This document shows, piece after piece, positions 40,619 to 52,900 of a stretch of 64,000 bases of DNA. Source of the stretch: Inia geoffrensis (taxonomy: Eukaryota > Chordata > Mammalia > Artiodactyla > Iniidae); the NCBI GenBank assembly GCA_036417435.1, contig CM070899.1, positions 153,030,237-153,094,236 on the forward strand. Direction: 5' to 3'. The notes under the pieces are model-generated. The model saw only the letters and a list, made by a program, of their open reading frames with translations. It did no database searches and was not told the DNA's origin. Numbering within the stretch: the stretch's first letter is position 1; every line of letters starts with the position of its first letter. The position numbers and the translations under genes are program-made.

Positions 40619-41699
40619 GAAACAGAAAGCTGGGTGAGATCTAGACCCAAGACAGGCATCTCCTGCCAAGTCTGAGAGGAGAAAGACCCTCCCACAGTCT
40701 CAGCCACCAACATCTATTAAGCTGCTGCTCATTGATGCTTAATACAATCCCACAAGATGGGAACATATCTGCATTTTCAGGATAAAGAAGCAGGTTTCCA
40801 AAAGTTACACGTTGCTGGAGTGCACACAGCTTAATGTATGTCTGCATGACTCTTTTGTGTGCCCTTTGACCTAAACATCAGTCACCTCCCTTACCTCCTT
40901 TTCCTCTATAAGGAAGTGACAAATACATTTAGTTCAGGTTTCTCCTATCTTTACTGGGAACAAAGGGCTTTGGGGACCTGGGAGGACGGCCTGCATGGTT
41001 GTGCCTGAGCTTTGGTCTCAGAGAGAGCCTGGGAAAGGGGGTGAAAGTAGGGCCTGCCTCCCCTGTCCCTGACCCTTCCCTTCCCTCCTGGCCCCAGTCC
41101 ATAGTATCCTCTACATATTCTGGAGTGAATCTCAATTTTCCCAAACTGGGAGCTGTGGAAGACTCAGGGGACCACCTCATCCCAGTTTGCCTGGGGCCTT
41201 CCAGGTTTTAAAATAAAAAACCCTACATCCCAAGAACCCAGGAAAACTTGGACAGTTGGTTACCTTAGGCTGAGGTCTCACCTCTCCCATCTCTCTTGAC
41301 CTCGAGACCACAGGGAGGACCCAGTCATGTGAACAGCCCTTTGGACTTTGGTCACACTCTCCTGAAATCCACCAGCAGCATCTCTTGCTTCCCACTCCCC
41401 GCATACCCACTGGGCCAAGCAGAGGTCACAGCTATGGAAGAGAATGGACTGTCCTGGCCCCTACTGGGGCAGCAGGAACCCCACCTGGAGAAAAGATAAG
41501 CTGAGGATTTCTGCTCCAGTTACCTGGGATGTGAAGCTTATCTAGGGAGGGGAAAAAACCCAAACAAACAGCTGTCACCACCTGGCTCCTGAGGAGTGAG
41601 GGTCCAAACCACTGCCCCTCTGGCCTCTGCCCACTCAGGCTGTGCACGGTGCATGTGGGACTATCTGTCTGTGTGTCTATGTGTGGCTATGCATTTGGC

Positions 41700-41840
41700 G
41701 TGCCCATGAGTCTTGCAATACTGGATACAGGACTGGGAGACCAAGTCCAGGCTGTGCCACTTCTCTGTATGGGACATCAAATAAGCCACTTCTTCCCTCT
41801 GGGCCTCAACTTCCTCATCTGTGAATTGGGGATAATAAGC
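41700..41840 (+). repeat. MIR, forward
   Basis: The text gtgccacttctctgtatggg and caacttcctcatctgtgaat followed by ggggataata is the MIR core. Confidence 0.75.
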
Positions 41841-41861
41841 TTGGAAGGCTGGGCATCACAG

Positions 41862-41921
41862 GACCATTGGGAGGCACTGAGAGCTCTTTGTGACCATTGG
41901 GAGGCACTGAGAGCTCTTTGT
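41862..41921 (+). repeat. Perfect 30-bp tandem duplication
   Basis: The unit begins gaccattgggaggcactgag. Copy one is 41862-41891 and copy two is 41892-41921, with no difference. It adjoins the MIR at 41700-41840. Confidence 0.97.
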
Positions 41922-42264
41922 GAGCAAGGAGAGATGGGCAGCGTTTGTTTATCTTTGGCCTGCACCTGAGCATGCAGAGCTGGGCGTCAAGGGAGGAGGG
42001 GTGGGGAGAAAGTGTCTTTCTCATCTCACAGGAGAAAAACAATGGGCCCTCACAAACTGGCTGCCTCTTTGTGAGCCCTGCCCCAGAGCTCTTAGGAAAT
42101 CACACAGCTGGAAAGGCTCTGGAGAGCAGGGCCCCACCCCGACTCTCCCTCTGAAAAGTTCCCCAGTGGTGAATACTCTGGCCACCATCAGCTGGGCCCC
42201 TGGACTTTGAGTCAGGGTCTGGATGAGGAGGTGACCCTTCAGTTAGGGGATCTAGGCCTATATG

Positions 42265-42500
42265 TGGGGCTCCATCCATAATGATATTTATTGCCAGAAA
42301 CTGTGCTAAAACCCCACTTAGCCCTAACAGTAATGTAATGAAATAGATACTGTTGTTATCCTTCCAATTTAACAGAAAGGGAAACAGGCTTGGAGAGGTT
42401 GCCAAGGTTACAAACTAGTAAGTGGGGGAACCAGGATTCAAGCCCAGGCAGTCTGGTTCCAGTGCCCATGACCTTAACCACTGTATAGTACTGCCTCCCT
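42265..42500 (-). repeat. MIR, reverse, nearly full length
   Basis: The text runs from tgatatttattgccagaaac through ggttgccaaggttacaaact to tgaccttaaccactgtatag, the complete reverse MIR order including the tRNA-like end. Confidence 0.85.
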
Positions 42501-45301
42501 CATGCTGCTGGTGCACGAGCACCCGCTTCCCCAGACCCCACCACCAGGAATTACTGACCGCCTGTATTCTTCCTGGCCTTCCCCTTGGCTTTCACTGAGC
42601 CAAGCTGCCATTTTCTTTGTAAGAAAGGAGAAGGAGCAAGAGCCTGGGGGACAGAGCATCCCATTCTCTGGGCACCTGGCCTGAAATGCTGCCCATCCCA
42701 TTGGGGGTCCTCACTGGGGACCTGATCTCTTTCTCCTTTCACTCTGATGGAGAATTTCAGAAGAACAGCAGTGAGGGTGGCCCTGCAACTGGGTGTGGGG
42801 TGACAGGCAGTCTCCTTGGGGCCCTGGGCCCTGCCCTTCCCCCAGAGATCCCTGAAGGACCTCACCCAGTCAGGTCCTACCACTGAGCACAGGGCTTGTG
42901 GGGTCATTGTGGTGGCCCTTGGTGGTGTGGCTATGGCCTAGCCCCTCCTGTCCCCCTTCAGTCTAGCCCTGGACAAAGGGTTCCTCTGTAGGAAGCAAGG
43001 TTTTGGGGTCACTGCTCTCAGCCGGCCATCTCCAGCCAGAACAAGGGTTGGGGCTCCCCACTGGGGCACAGCAGACCCTTCCTTTGAGCCCCCAGCACAC
43101 CCTGGGCTGGCCCTTCCTTCTCTTACAAAACCTTTGGTCCCCACCCCCACCTTTGGCCCAGTGATCCCACCTGAATCCTAGCCCCGAGCCCAAGCAGCTC
43201 ACCTTGCAGTCATCACCTCTGTACCTTGCTAGGTGCTCTCCTTCTGTGGCCAGAGCAGGGAAGACTAGCTGTCCGCCCCTGAGGCAGACAAAGGAGCCAA
43301 GCAGGAAGCCCAGGGGCCCTGTTCCAAGCATCACCACCTGGGCCATTCTGATTGCAGCACTCCCTCCTCCTGGCAGCTCTGGGGATAGGTGGCAGCCAGA
43401 GATCGTAAGGCTGGGGCCTGGGGTGGGTAACTGGTGCCCTCACCCAGCTCTCTCCCCTCCTCCTGGTGTTCAGCCCCTACCCCATACCTGCTTGTGCTTG
43501 CAGTGCCACTTGTGCCTGCAATCTGAAACTACCTTTCTCCCCTTATTGGCCTCCAGGGTACAGAGATGCCCCATCTTCACCTTATTGTGGTCAGAGAGCA
43601 AGCTTCGTATGATTTCAGTTCCTTTTAATTTGTTGAGACTTATTTTATTGACTAACCTATGGTCTATATTAGTGAATATACTATGTGCACTTGAAAATGT
43701 TGATTTTGCATGTTTAGGGTGCAGTATTCTATAAATATTAGTTAGGTCAAGGTGGTTGATAATGTTGCTCAGATCATCTATGTCTTTACTGATTTCTTGT
43801 GTAGTTTTTCAATGAATTAATAGAGGGATTAATTGTCCATTTCTCCCTTCAATTCTGTCAAATTTTGCCTTGTGGATTTTGAAATTAGGTACATAAACAT
43901 TTGATTATTGTTATGTCTTTCTGATGAATTGAACCTTTATGGTTATGGATGTCATTGCTCATCTTTGCTAATAATTTTTGCTTTGAAGTCTATTTTATCT
44001 GATATTTTGCTCACTATTTGTAGCTATATCTTTTACCATTCATTTACTTTTGATCTATCTGTGTCTTCATATTTAAAGTGCATCTCTTGTAGACAGAATA
44101 TAGTTGAGTCTTGCTTTTTTATTCATTTTGGCAATATCTGCCTTTAAATTGAACCATTTGTTGTTCCGTAGATATTTAATGTAATAATTGATATGGTTGG
44201 ATTTTGAGCTACTATTTGTTTTTTTCCCTTCTGACTTTTGTTCCTTTCTTCTTTCCTGTCTTCTTTGGGCATATTCAATTTTTTTTTTTAAGAATTTCAC
44301 CCAATTAAAAAAAAAAAGAATTTCATTTTACATATTGATAGTTAGCTGTACCTCTTTGTATATATTTTAGTAGTTTCTCTAGTACTGCAATGTAACTATG
44401 TACTTAAGTTTTCACAATCTACTTAGTGATGACATTGTATGATGTCACATAAAATGTAACCAAATAGGTCCATTTACTACAATCCTTGCCCTATCCTTTA
44501 TGCTTTGTTGTATGTATCATATCTACACATATTAGAAACTCCACAAGATGATGTCATAATTTTTGCTTTAAACTGTCCTGCATTTTAAATAAAGTAGGAA
44601 GAAAAGAGTCTTTCATATTTACCCAGATATTTACCATTTCTGATCCCTTCATTCATTCATGAAGGTCTAAGATTTTCCCTGGTATCATTCCCCTTTAGCC
44701 TAAAGAATTTCTTCCAGCATTTCTTGTGGTGCAGATCTGCTGGTGGATGAATTCTCTTAGATGAATTCTTTTATCTGAAAATAACTTTATTTCAACTTCA
44801 TTCATCCTATTGGATGTAGAATTCTATATTAACAATCTTTTTCTTTCAGCAGTTTAAAGATTTTCCTCCACTGTCATCTGACCTTCATAGTTCCAGGTGA
44901 AAAATCAAAGATAACTCAAATTATCGTTCTCCAGTATGTCATGTATTGTTTATCTTCACTGTTCAGTTTTTATATTTGTTTTCAACAGTTTGACTATGAC
45001 GTACCTAGGAGCAGTTGTCTTCAACTATATCTCATTGTAGTGCCCTGAGAATTTTGAATATATACATTTTTGTCTTTACCAAATTCGGGGATTTTTGCCA
45101 TTATTTCTTTGCATTTTTCTGCCTTGGTTTCTCTCTCCTCTCCTTCTCTAACTCGTTAATACCATCACCTTAATATTGTCTGATATGTCATTTTTTTTTT
45201 CAGTCTTTATTTTCAGTCTTTTGACTGAGATGTCTCCTGGTATTTCCTTACTTTCACTGGCCCTTTCTTCTGACAACTTCAACTTGCTGTTAAAATCAGT
45301 C

Positions 45302-45660
45302 TTTTTTTTAAAAAAATAAATTTATTTATTTATTTATTTTTGGCTGCATTGGGTCTTTGTTGCTGTGCACAGGCTTTCTCTAGTTGCGGCGAGCAGGGGC
45401 TACTCTTCGTTGTGGTGTGGGGGCTTCTCATTGCGGTGGCTTCTCTTGTTGCCGAGCACAGACTCTAGGTGTGCGGGCTTCAGTAGTTGTGGCATGCGGG
45501 CTCAGTAGTTGTGGCTCGCGGGCTCTAGAGCGCAGGCTTAGCTGTGGCGCACAGGCTCAGTTGCTCCACGGCATGTGGGATCTTCCCGGACCAGGGCTCG
45601 AACCCATGTCCCCTGCATTGGCAGGTAGATTCTTAACCACTGTGCCACCAGGGAAGTCCC
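45302..45660 (-). mobile_element. CHR SINE, long form, reverse, inside L1
   Basis: The element carries a t-rich tail, ggctgcattgggtctttgtt and the head complement ccaccagggaagtccc. The target repeat aaaatcagtc is perfect at 45292-45301 and 45661-45670. Confidence 0.95.
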
Positions 45661-46354
45661 AAAATCAGTCATTTATTTGTTCACTTATTCTCAGTTTTAG
45701 AATTTCTATTTTTAAATATAATTTTCTTTTTTCTTAAGATTCTCCATCTACTTATTTGTTATGACTATCTTTTGCATAAAGTTTTTTGTAGATATTTATA
45801 ATAAATGCTTAAAGGTTTTTTTCTCCCCACAACATTTGGGTGGTGTAGGTATCTACTGTCATTGTCTGACTTTTCTAATGATGTTGAGCTACATTTTCCT
45901 TTTTTGCATGTCTAGGATTTTTAAAATTTGTATAATGGCCATTGGAGATGATACATTGTACAGATTATGGATTTTTTTATCTTCTCCTGAAGAACACTGA
46001 TTTTTGTATTAGCAAGCAGTCAAATTAATAGCTTGAACTTGACTTGAAGCTTGTGGAGTTCTGGTTCAACCCTTTGTTACGGTGAGTCTGTTTAAGTTTC
46101 ACCATTATTATTAGGGGGAATTCCTTAGTCCTGCTCCATAGTCTTCTAAGGCATAACCCCTATGGAATTTCAGTGGGCAGTCTAAAGGCATTTACCAAGC
46201 CCCTTTAAATTTGTGGAAATCAAACTACAAATTTTGTCTCCCTTGCAGTACACAGCAGCAGAAATATCTCCCTTTCAGCTGTTGTTTCCCACTAGGCTCC
46301 TTGGAGTCTCACCCAGCAGATGTGCAGTAAGGAGTTATCCAAGGATTTGTGGGA

Positions 46355-46681
46355 TTTTTTTTTAATAAATTTATTTATTTTATTTATTTATTTTTGGCTG
46401 TGTTGGGTCTTTGTTGCTGTGTGCAGGCTTTCTCTAGTTGTGGTGAGGGGGGGCTACTCTTTCTTGTGGTGCGCATGCTTCTCACTGTGGTGGCTTCTCT
46501 TGTTGCAGAACATGGGCTCTAGGCACACGGGCTTCAGTAGTTGTGGCACGAGGGCTCAGTGGTTGTGGCACACAGGCTTAGTTGCTCCGTGGCATGTGGG
46601 ATCTTCCTAGATCAGGGATCAAACCCATGTCCCCTGCACTGGCTGGTGGATTCTTAACCACTGTGCCACCAGGGAAGTCCC
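46355..46681 (-). mobile_element. CHR SINE, long form, reverse, inside L1
   Basis: The element is a full reverse copy ending ccaccagggaagtccc. The short target repeat ttgtggga lies at 46347-46354 and 46682-46689. Confidence 0.93.
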
Positions 46682-47000
46682 TTGTGGGAATTTTATGTGC
46701 AGATTTAGGGGATACCCTCTCTGTAGATACCTCCTTTCTGGGGTATTCCCCCCTCAGTTTCCAGCTGCTCCACCCTGAAATTTATCCACTGATGTCTTAA
46801 GCCAAGAAGTTCTGTGGCTTTCTGCATGAGGTTTAGCCACACCACACTGTACAGATGGGGGAGGGCCCTAAGGGGAAAGCTTTGGGAAGACAGAGCTCAT
46901 CCAGTGTGGTTCTCTTCACTCCAGGGTCAAATCTCCAGGTTCTGTTGGCTCTTGATTGCTCCAAATAATTTTTAATTTTTTCCTTTAAATTAACATTTAG

Positions 47001-47604
47001 GGACTTCCCTGGTAGTGCAGTGGTTAAGAATCCGCCTGCCAATGCAGGGGACACGGTTTTGATCCCTGGTCCAGGAAGATCCCACACGCCACAGAGCAAC
47101 AAAGCCCACTGCCACAACTACTGAGCCTGCACTCTAGAGCCCGTGAGCCACAACTACTGAGCCCACGAGCCACAACTACTGAGCCCATGTGCCACTATTA
47201 CTGAAGCCCGTGCATCTAGAGCCCATGCTGCGCAACAAGAGAAGCCACCACAGTGAGAAGCCTGCACACCACAACAAAGAGTAGCCCCGCTCCCTGGTGG
47301 CACAGTGGTTAAGAATCCGCCTGTCAATGCAGGGCACACAGGTTCGATCCCTGGTCCAGGAAGATCCCATTTGACGCAGAGCAACTAAGCCTGTGGGCCA
47401 CAACTAGAGCCCACGCAACTACAGCCCATGCTCCGCAACAAGAGAAGCCACCGCAATGAGAAGCCTGCATACCACAGCGAAGAGTAGCCCCCTCTCTCTG
47501 CAACTAGAGAAAGACTGCAAGCAGCAACAAAGACCCAAAGCAGCAAGAAAGAAAGAAAGAAAGAAAGGAAGGAAGAAAAAAAGAAAGGAAGGAAGGAAGA
47601 AAGA
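47001..47604 (+). mobile_element. Dimeric CHR SINE (two heads, one tail)
   Basis: A first copy (47001 to about 47287) stops at gagtagccccgct. A second head (ccctggtggcacagtggtt) begins directly there and runs to a (gaaa/ggaa)n tail at 47546-47604. The shared gagtagcccc block at the join suggests unequal recombination or a template switch. Confidence 0.88.
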
Positions 47605-47699
47605 ATTGGCTATTTTTGTTGTACATTTATATGAATTTTAACACACTAGTAGATTCATCACAATCAACACAGAACAGTTACACCATCCTAAAAAACTAA

Positions 47700-50220
47700 C
47701 CCTTTTTGACATCTCATATTAGTATGACCCACATGGAAAAATTAATGAACCAATATTGATACATTATTATTAACCAAAGTCCATCCTTTATTCAGATTTC
47801 CTTACTTTTTTTTGCTGAGGTCCTTTTTCTGTTCCAGGATTCCGTGCTAGATGCCATATTACATACATACATCCTAAATACCAAATTACATATTACCAAT
47901 TACATATTACATATATATAATATCTCCTTGGGCTTCTCTGGTCACAATAGCTTTAATTTGCATTTGCTTAATATGTTGAACATATTTTCATGTGCTTACT
48001 TGTTTTCTGTATAATCCCTCTGGTGAAGTGTTTGTTCAAGTCTTGTACCTTTTTTATTGAGATAGAATTCACATACAATAAAATTCACCATTTAAAAGTG
48101 TACAGTTCAATGGTTTTTAGTATGTTCATAAGTTTGTGCAACCATCACCACTATCTAATTCCAGAACATTTTCATCACCCCCCAAAAACATCCCATATCC
48201 ACCGAGCAGTCACTCCTCATTCTCCTCTGTACCTTCCCCCAGCTCCTAGTAACCACTGATCTTTTTGTCTCTGGATCTGCCTAGCCTGGACATTTCATAT
48301 AAATGAAATTATATATTCTGTGGCCTTTTGTGTCTGGTTTCTTTCACTTAGCATAATGTTTTCAAGACTCATCCATATTGTAGTATATATCAGTACTTCA
48401 TTTATTTTTATGATCAAATAATATTCCATTGTTTGAATATACCATATTTCGTTTATCCATTCAACAGTTGATGGACATTTGGGTTGTTCCCACTGTTTGA
48501 ATATTATAAATAGTGCTTCTATAAACATTCATGTACCAGTTTTTATTTGAACTTATGTTTTCACTACTCTTGGGTATATACCTAGGAGTGGACTTGCTGG
48601 GTCATATGGTAATTCCATGTTTAACTTTTTGAAGAATTATCCAGCTGCTTTCCAAAGCAAATGCACCATTTTACATTCCTATCAGCACTGTTTCAGTTTC
48701 TCCACATTCTTCCCAACACTTGTCTTTTTTATTACAGTCATCCTAATAGGTGTAAAGTGGTATCTCATTGTGGTTTTGATTTGCATTTCTCTAATGACTA
48801 ATGATGGTGAGCATTTTTCATGTGCTTATTGGCCATTTGTATATCTTCTTTGGACAAATGTCTTCAATACCTTTGTGCATTTTTAATTAGGTGGTGTTTT
48901 TATTATTAAGTTGTAAGAATTCTTTGTATATTATGGATACTAGACCTTCATCAAATATATGGTTTACAAATATTTACTCCCATTCTGTGGATTGTCTTTT
49001 CACTCTTTTGATAGTATCCATTGACACACACAAGTTTTTTGCTTTGATGTAGTTCATCTATTTTTTCTTTTGTTGCTTGTGTTTTTGGTGTCTTATCTAA
49101 GAAACTATTGCCTAATACAAGGTCACAAAGATTTATATCTATGTATTCTTCTAAGAGTTTTTAGTTTTAGCTTTTGCATTTAGGCCTCTTATTCACTTTG
49201 TGCTAATTCTTGTTTATGGTATGAGGTAAAAGTCCAACTGCATTCTTTTGCATGTGGATTTCCAGTCATCCTAGCACCATTTGTGAAAGTAGTCTTTTTC
49301 CCACTGAATGATCTTAGACTTACTGAAAATCAATTGACCATAGCTGTATGGTTTGATTTCTGGACTCTCAATTCTATTCTATTGATCTATATCTTATGCT
49401 AGTACCACACTGTCTTAAATGTGGTAGATTTATAGTAGCTTTGAAACTGGGAAATGTGAATCCTTCAATTTTATTCTTCTTATATAAGATTGTTTTGGTT
49501 ATTTAAGGTCCTTTACAATTCCATATGAATATTAGGATCAGCTTTTCTGTTTCTTTTTTAAAAGGTAGTTGGGATTTTGATAGGGATTGTGTTGAACTTG
49601 TAGATCGGTTTAGGGAGAACACCATCTTAATATTAAATTTTCCGATCCATGAACATTGGATATCTTTCCAGTTATTTAATTCTTAATTTCTTTCAACAAT
49701 GTTTTGTGGTTTTCAGTATACAATTCTTGAACTTCCCTGTATAAAATGAATCCCATGTATTATTTTTGATACTATTATAAATGGAATTGTTTCTTGAATT
49801 TCATTCTAAGATTGTTCATTGTTAACGTATAGAAATACAACTGATTTTTGTGTATTGATCTTGTATCCTGCAACTTTGCTGAACTTGTTTATTAGCTCTA
49901 TTTAGTTTTTTGTGGATATTCTTTAGTATTTTCTAAATATAAGATCACATTACCTTTAAATGGGACAGTTTTACTTTTTCTTTTCCAATCTAGATGCTTT
50001 TTATTTATTTTTCTTTCCTAACTGCCCTGGCCTGAACCTCCAGTACTATGTTAAATAGAGTTGGCAAGATCATACATCCTTATCCTGTTCCTGATCTTAG
50101 AGAGATTTTAGTCTTTCATCATTAAGTATGATGTTAGCTGTGGGTTTGGTTTTGTGTGTATGTGTGTGTGGGGGGGGTAAATTATACATAACGTAACATT
50201 TACCACTTTAACCATTTTTA
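47700..50220 (-). mobile_element. Old L1M block, reverse
   Basis: The blocks gtttgtgcaaccatcaccac, tgggtatatacctaggagtg, ggtatctcattgtggttttg and ttgtatcctgcaactttgct are reverse L1 3'UTR and ORF2 text. Frames are short throughout. Confidence 0.75.
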
Positions 50221-50756
50221 AGTGTATAGTTCTGTGTCATTTAGTATATTCACACTGCTCTGCGACAATTATCACCATCCATCTCCAGAACTTTATCACT
50301 CCAAACTGAAACAACTAGTAATATCTGTCACAGTCCCCACTTCATTTTATGAGGCTATTGTAACAATATATAAAGCAGACAAAGACAGCACCAAAAAACA
50401 AACAAACAAACAAAACCTTATGGGTCAATCTTTCCTATGAACATAGATGTGAAAAGCTATCTTCTAAAACATTAGCAAACTGAATCAAGAAATGTATTAA
50501 AAATTATGACCAAGTTGGGTTTATTCTCAAAATTCACGCATGGGTTAATATTAGGAAATCTATCAGTATAAATCATTGCATTACTAGATTAAAGAATAAA
50601 AGCCATATATTAAATCTTGTTAATTATGTAAAAACATTGAACAAAGTTTAACATCTGCTTACGATAAAAACCTTTAGCAAATTGGGAATGGAAGAGAACT
50701 TACTTAATAAAGGTTATCATGGCAAATATATTTAATGGTAAAATGTTAGAGCTTCT

Positions 50757-50887
50757 GTTATAGGTTGAATTGTGTCCCACAAAAATTCATATGATGAAGT
50801 CCTAACCAGTATTTCAGAATGTGACCTTATTTAAAGAGGGTCATTGCAGATGTAATTAGTTAAATTAATAATAGGTCATCAGTGCTC

Positions 50888-50938
<51 letters not shown>

Positions 50939-51355
50939 GGCCCCTGCGCAAGGATGACACGCAAATTCGTGAAGCGTTCCATATTAAAAAAAAAAAATAA
51001 TAATAATAATAGGTCATCAGGGTGAGTCCTAATCCAATATAACTGGTGTCCTTATAAAAAGAGGAAATTTGGACACAGAGGCAGATACAGACACAGAAAG
51101 AACGCTCTCTGAACATGAAGGCAGAGACTAAGGTTATGTGTCTACAATGTTGGAACACCAGGATTGCCAGTAAACCACCAGATGCTAGGGAAGAGGCATG
51201 GGACAGATTTCCCCTCACAGTCTCAGAAGGAACCAACCCTGCTGATACCTTGATCTCAGACTTCCAGCCTCCAAAACTGTGTGGCAATAAATTTCTATTG
51301 TTTAAGCCACCCAGTTTGTGGTACTTTGTTATAGCAGCCTTCAGAAATTAATACA
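50757..51355 (+). mobile_element. MLT1-type MaLR LTR, split by U6 retrocopy
   Basis: The left part carries gaattgtgtcccacaaaaat and aagtcctaaccagtatttca. The right part carries ataactggtgtccttataaa, gcaataaatttctattgttt and the terminal ttaatacag. These are the diagnostic blocks of MLT1C/D LTRs in forward orientation. The U6 insertion at 50866-51020 lies inside it. The LTR itself interrupts an L1 fragment. Confidence 0.82.
50882..50985 (+). pseudogene. RNU6: U6 snRNA retrocopy (full length, poly(A)-tailed)
   Basis: The sequence runs from gtgctcgcttcggcagcaca to gcgttccatatt and matches U6 snRNA from memory with no mismatch that I can see. It lacks only the terminal U run. Instead of the T-run of a Pol III terminator it ends in an A-rich tail at 50986-50999. 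A 17-bp direct repeat, taataataggtcatcag, flanks it at 50866-50882 and 51004-51020, as expected for L1-mediated insertion. The upstream DNA is MLT1 sequence without a recognisable PSE/TATA promoter. I therefore call it a retropseudogene, although the RNA body is intact. Confidence 0.92.
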
Positions 51356-51440
51356 GCTGGCTTTCAAAATTAGAACAAGACAAAGACGTCTGCTATTACT
51401 GTTTCTGTTCAACATTGTACTGAAGGTATTAGCTAGTATA

Positions 51441-52020
51441 GAGGAGGAAAAAATTCTCTACCCTTTTAGGGTCCCTGGCTGGGCCTAAGAATTAAACAGA
51501 CATAGGACAGATTAACAGGAGAAAAGTGTGCACATTTTATTAAATCTTTACATGTACATGGGAGCCTTCACAAGAGAATTAAAACCCAAAGAAGTGACCA
51601 GGGCAGGAAGCTTTTATACCTTTTAGACAAAGAAACAATAAATTTGTGAAAAATTGATAAGACAAAGGGGTTTGAGCTCAGGATAGTAAATGCTGAAGAA
51701 GTCTGATATAATAGTAAATACATAAATTGATCTCTGCTCCTGGTTCCTGGCACAGAACTCCTAAAACCCTTGTAATTTCCTATGTGATAAGAGCACTAGG
51801 AGTGTCTTTTGTTCTAATATTTGGTCTTTGGCTCCAGTTCCTAAATGTCTTGGGATTTCTTGGGTGCTGGCAGTGTCTTTTGTTCTGAGGTGACTCTGGG
51901 TGGGCTCCTGGATGGAGGCTGGTTACCAGAAAGATCAAGCCATGATTAGAAGCTTGAAATTTTCAGCCTTACTTCCCATTCTCCAGAGGGGGGAGAGGGG
52001 CTGGAAATGGAGTTAGTGAT
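51441..52020 (-). repeat. Probable LTR-type repeat, reverse
   Basis: The text has the look of a reversed LTR: a reversed poly(A) signal in cacattttattaaatctt and no coding frame. I cannot name the family. Confidence 0.35.
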
Positions 52021-52900
52021 ACATCATACCTACATGATGAAGCCTCCCTAAAAATCCTCAAAGTATACAGTTCAGAGAGCTTACAGGTTGGTGAACACAT
52101 GGAGGTGCTGAGAGAGTGGCATGCCGAGATGGCATGGAAGCTCCGAACCCCTTCCCATATACCTTGCCCTATGCATCTTTTTCATCTGGATGTTCATCTG
52201 TATCTTTTATCATATCCTTTTATGACAAACGGTGCTGACTTGAAACAAATAGACTGACAGATATTTCTCAGGCAAAGATGGGTTTATTTAGGATCCGCAG
52301 AGAACTTCAATTCAAGGTCTGCAATCCTGGAAGAGCCACATGAACGTTCTCAAAAGGCAAGGGAAGGAGGATGCTTTTATTGGGAGGGAGGAAAAGGAAG
52401 TTGGGAAGGCTATAGTAAACAGAGTCCATGGCTTTTCATTGGCTGAGTCCTTGCCAGGAAAGAAGAGCCAGCTTTCTTCCTGTTGGGCTCAGCTACCATT
52501 ACAGGGCATGAGAGCTCCCCCTTCTGTTTATTAATTTTTTACAGGAGTAAGTAAACTGTTTTCCTGAGTTTTATGAGCCATTCTAAAAATTAAATGAACC
52601 CAAGGTGAAGACAGGGGAGATCGTGGGAGGCTCCAATTTATAGCCAAGTCAGACAGAAGTTGTAGGTAACCTGGGGACCTAGTACTTGAGGTTGGCATCT
52701 AACATGGGGGCAGTCTTGTGGGACTAAGCCCTTAACCTGTGGGATCTGAAGCTATCTCCAGTTAGATAGTGTCAGAATTGAGTTAAATTGTAGGATACCC
52801 AGCTGGTTTCAAAGAATTGCTTGTTGTGGGCAAAATCCCACACAATCTGTTGTCAGAAGTTTTGTGACTGTGGTACTCGTGTGAGAGTAAAGGAGAATCA
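52021..52900 (+). repeat. Probable ERV-type repeat with a nested insertion
   Basis: Blocks such as ttggtgaacacatggaggtg and, further right, gcagtcttgtgggactaagc belong to one repeat read forward. A stretch at about 52226-52545, starting gacaaacggtgctgacttga, interrupts it and looks like a second reversed LTR. Family names are not certain. Confidence 0.4.

Larger units (their letters stand above)
40635..43569. other. GC-rich intergenic DNA, no confirmed gene
   Basis: This region contains two MIRs and the 30-bp duplication. A minus-strand segment with a good donor at 43203 (AAG/GTGAGC) is noted as a weak finding. The rest looks unique. Confidence 0.5.
43570..47000 (-). mobile_element. Old L1M block, reverse, broken by two CHR SINEs
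   Basis: The text tggtcagagagcaagcttcg, cagcatttcttgtggtgcag and gactatgacgtacctaggag reads as reverse L1M sequence with no long frame. SINEs at 45302-45660 and 46355-46681 interrupt it. The subfamily and the right border are uncertain. Confidence 0.65.
50340..51440 (+). mobile_element. Old L1 ORF2 fragment, interrupted by the MLT1 LTR
   Basis: The segment 50340-50756 resembles L1 ORF2 in sense orientation (for example caagaaatgtattaaaaatt and attaggaaatctatcagtat). The segment 51359-51440 continues with aacaagacaaagacgtctgc and gtattagctagta, the adjacent part of ORF2. The reading is full of stops, so this is a fossil. Confidence 0.7.

Noticed and set aside
43908..44300. Short frames rich in Lys, Phe and Ile in the 43.9-50 kb region
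   Set aside because: They fall in reversed, degraded L1 sequence and have no intact ORF1 or ORF2.
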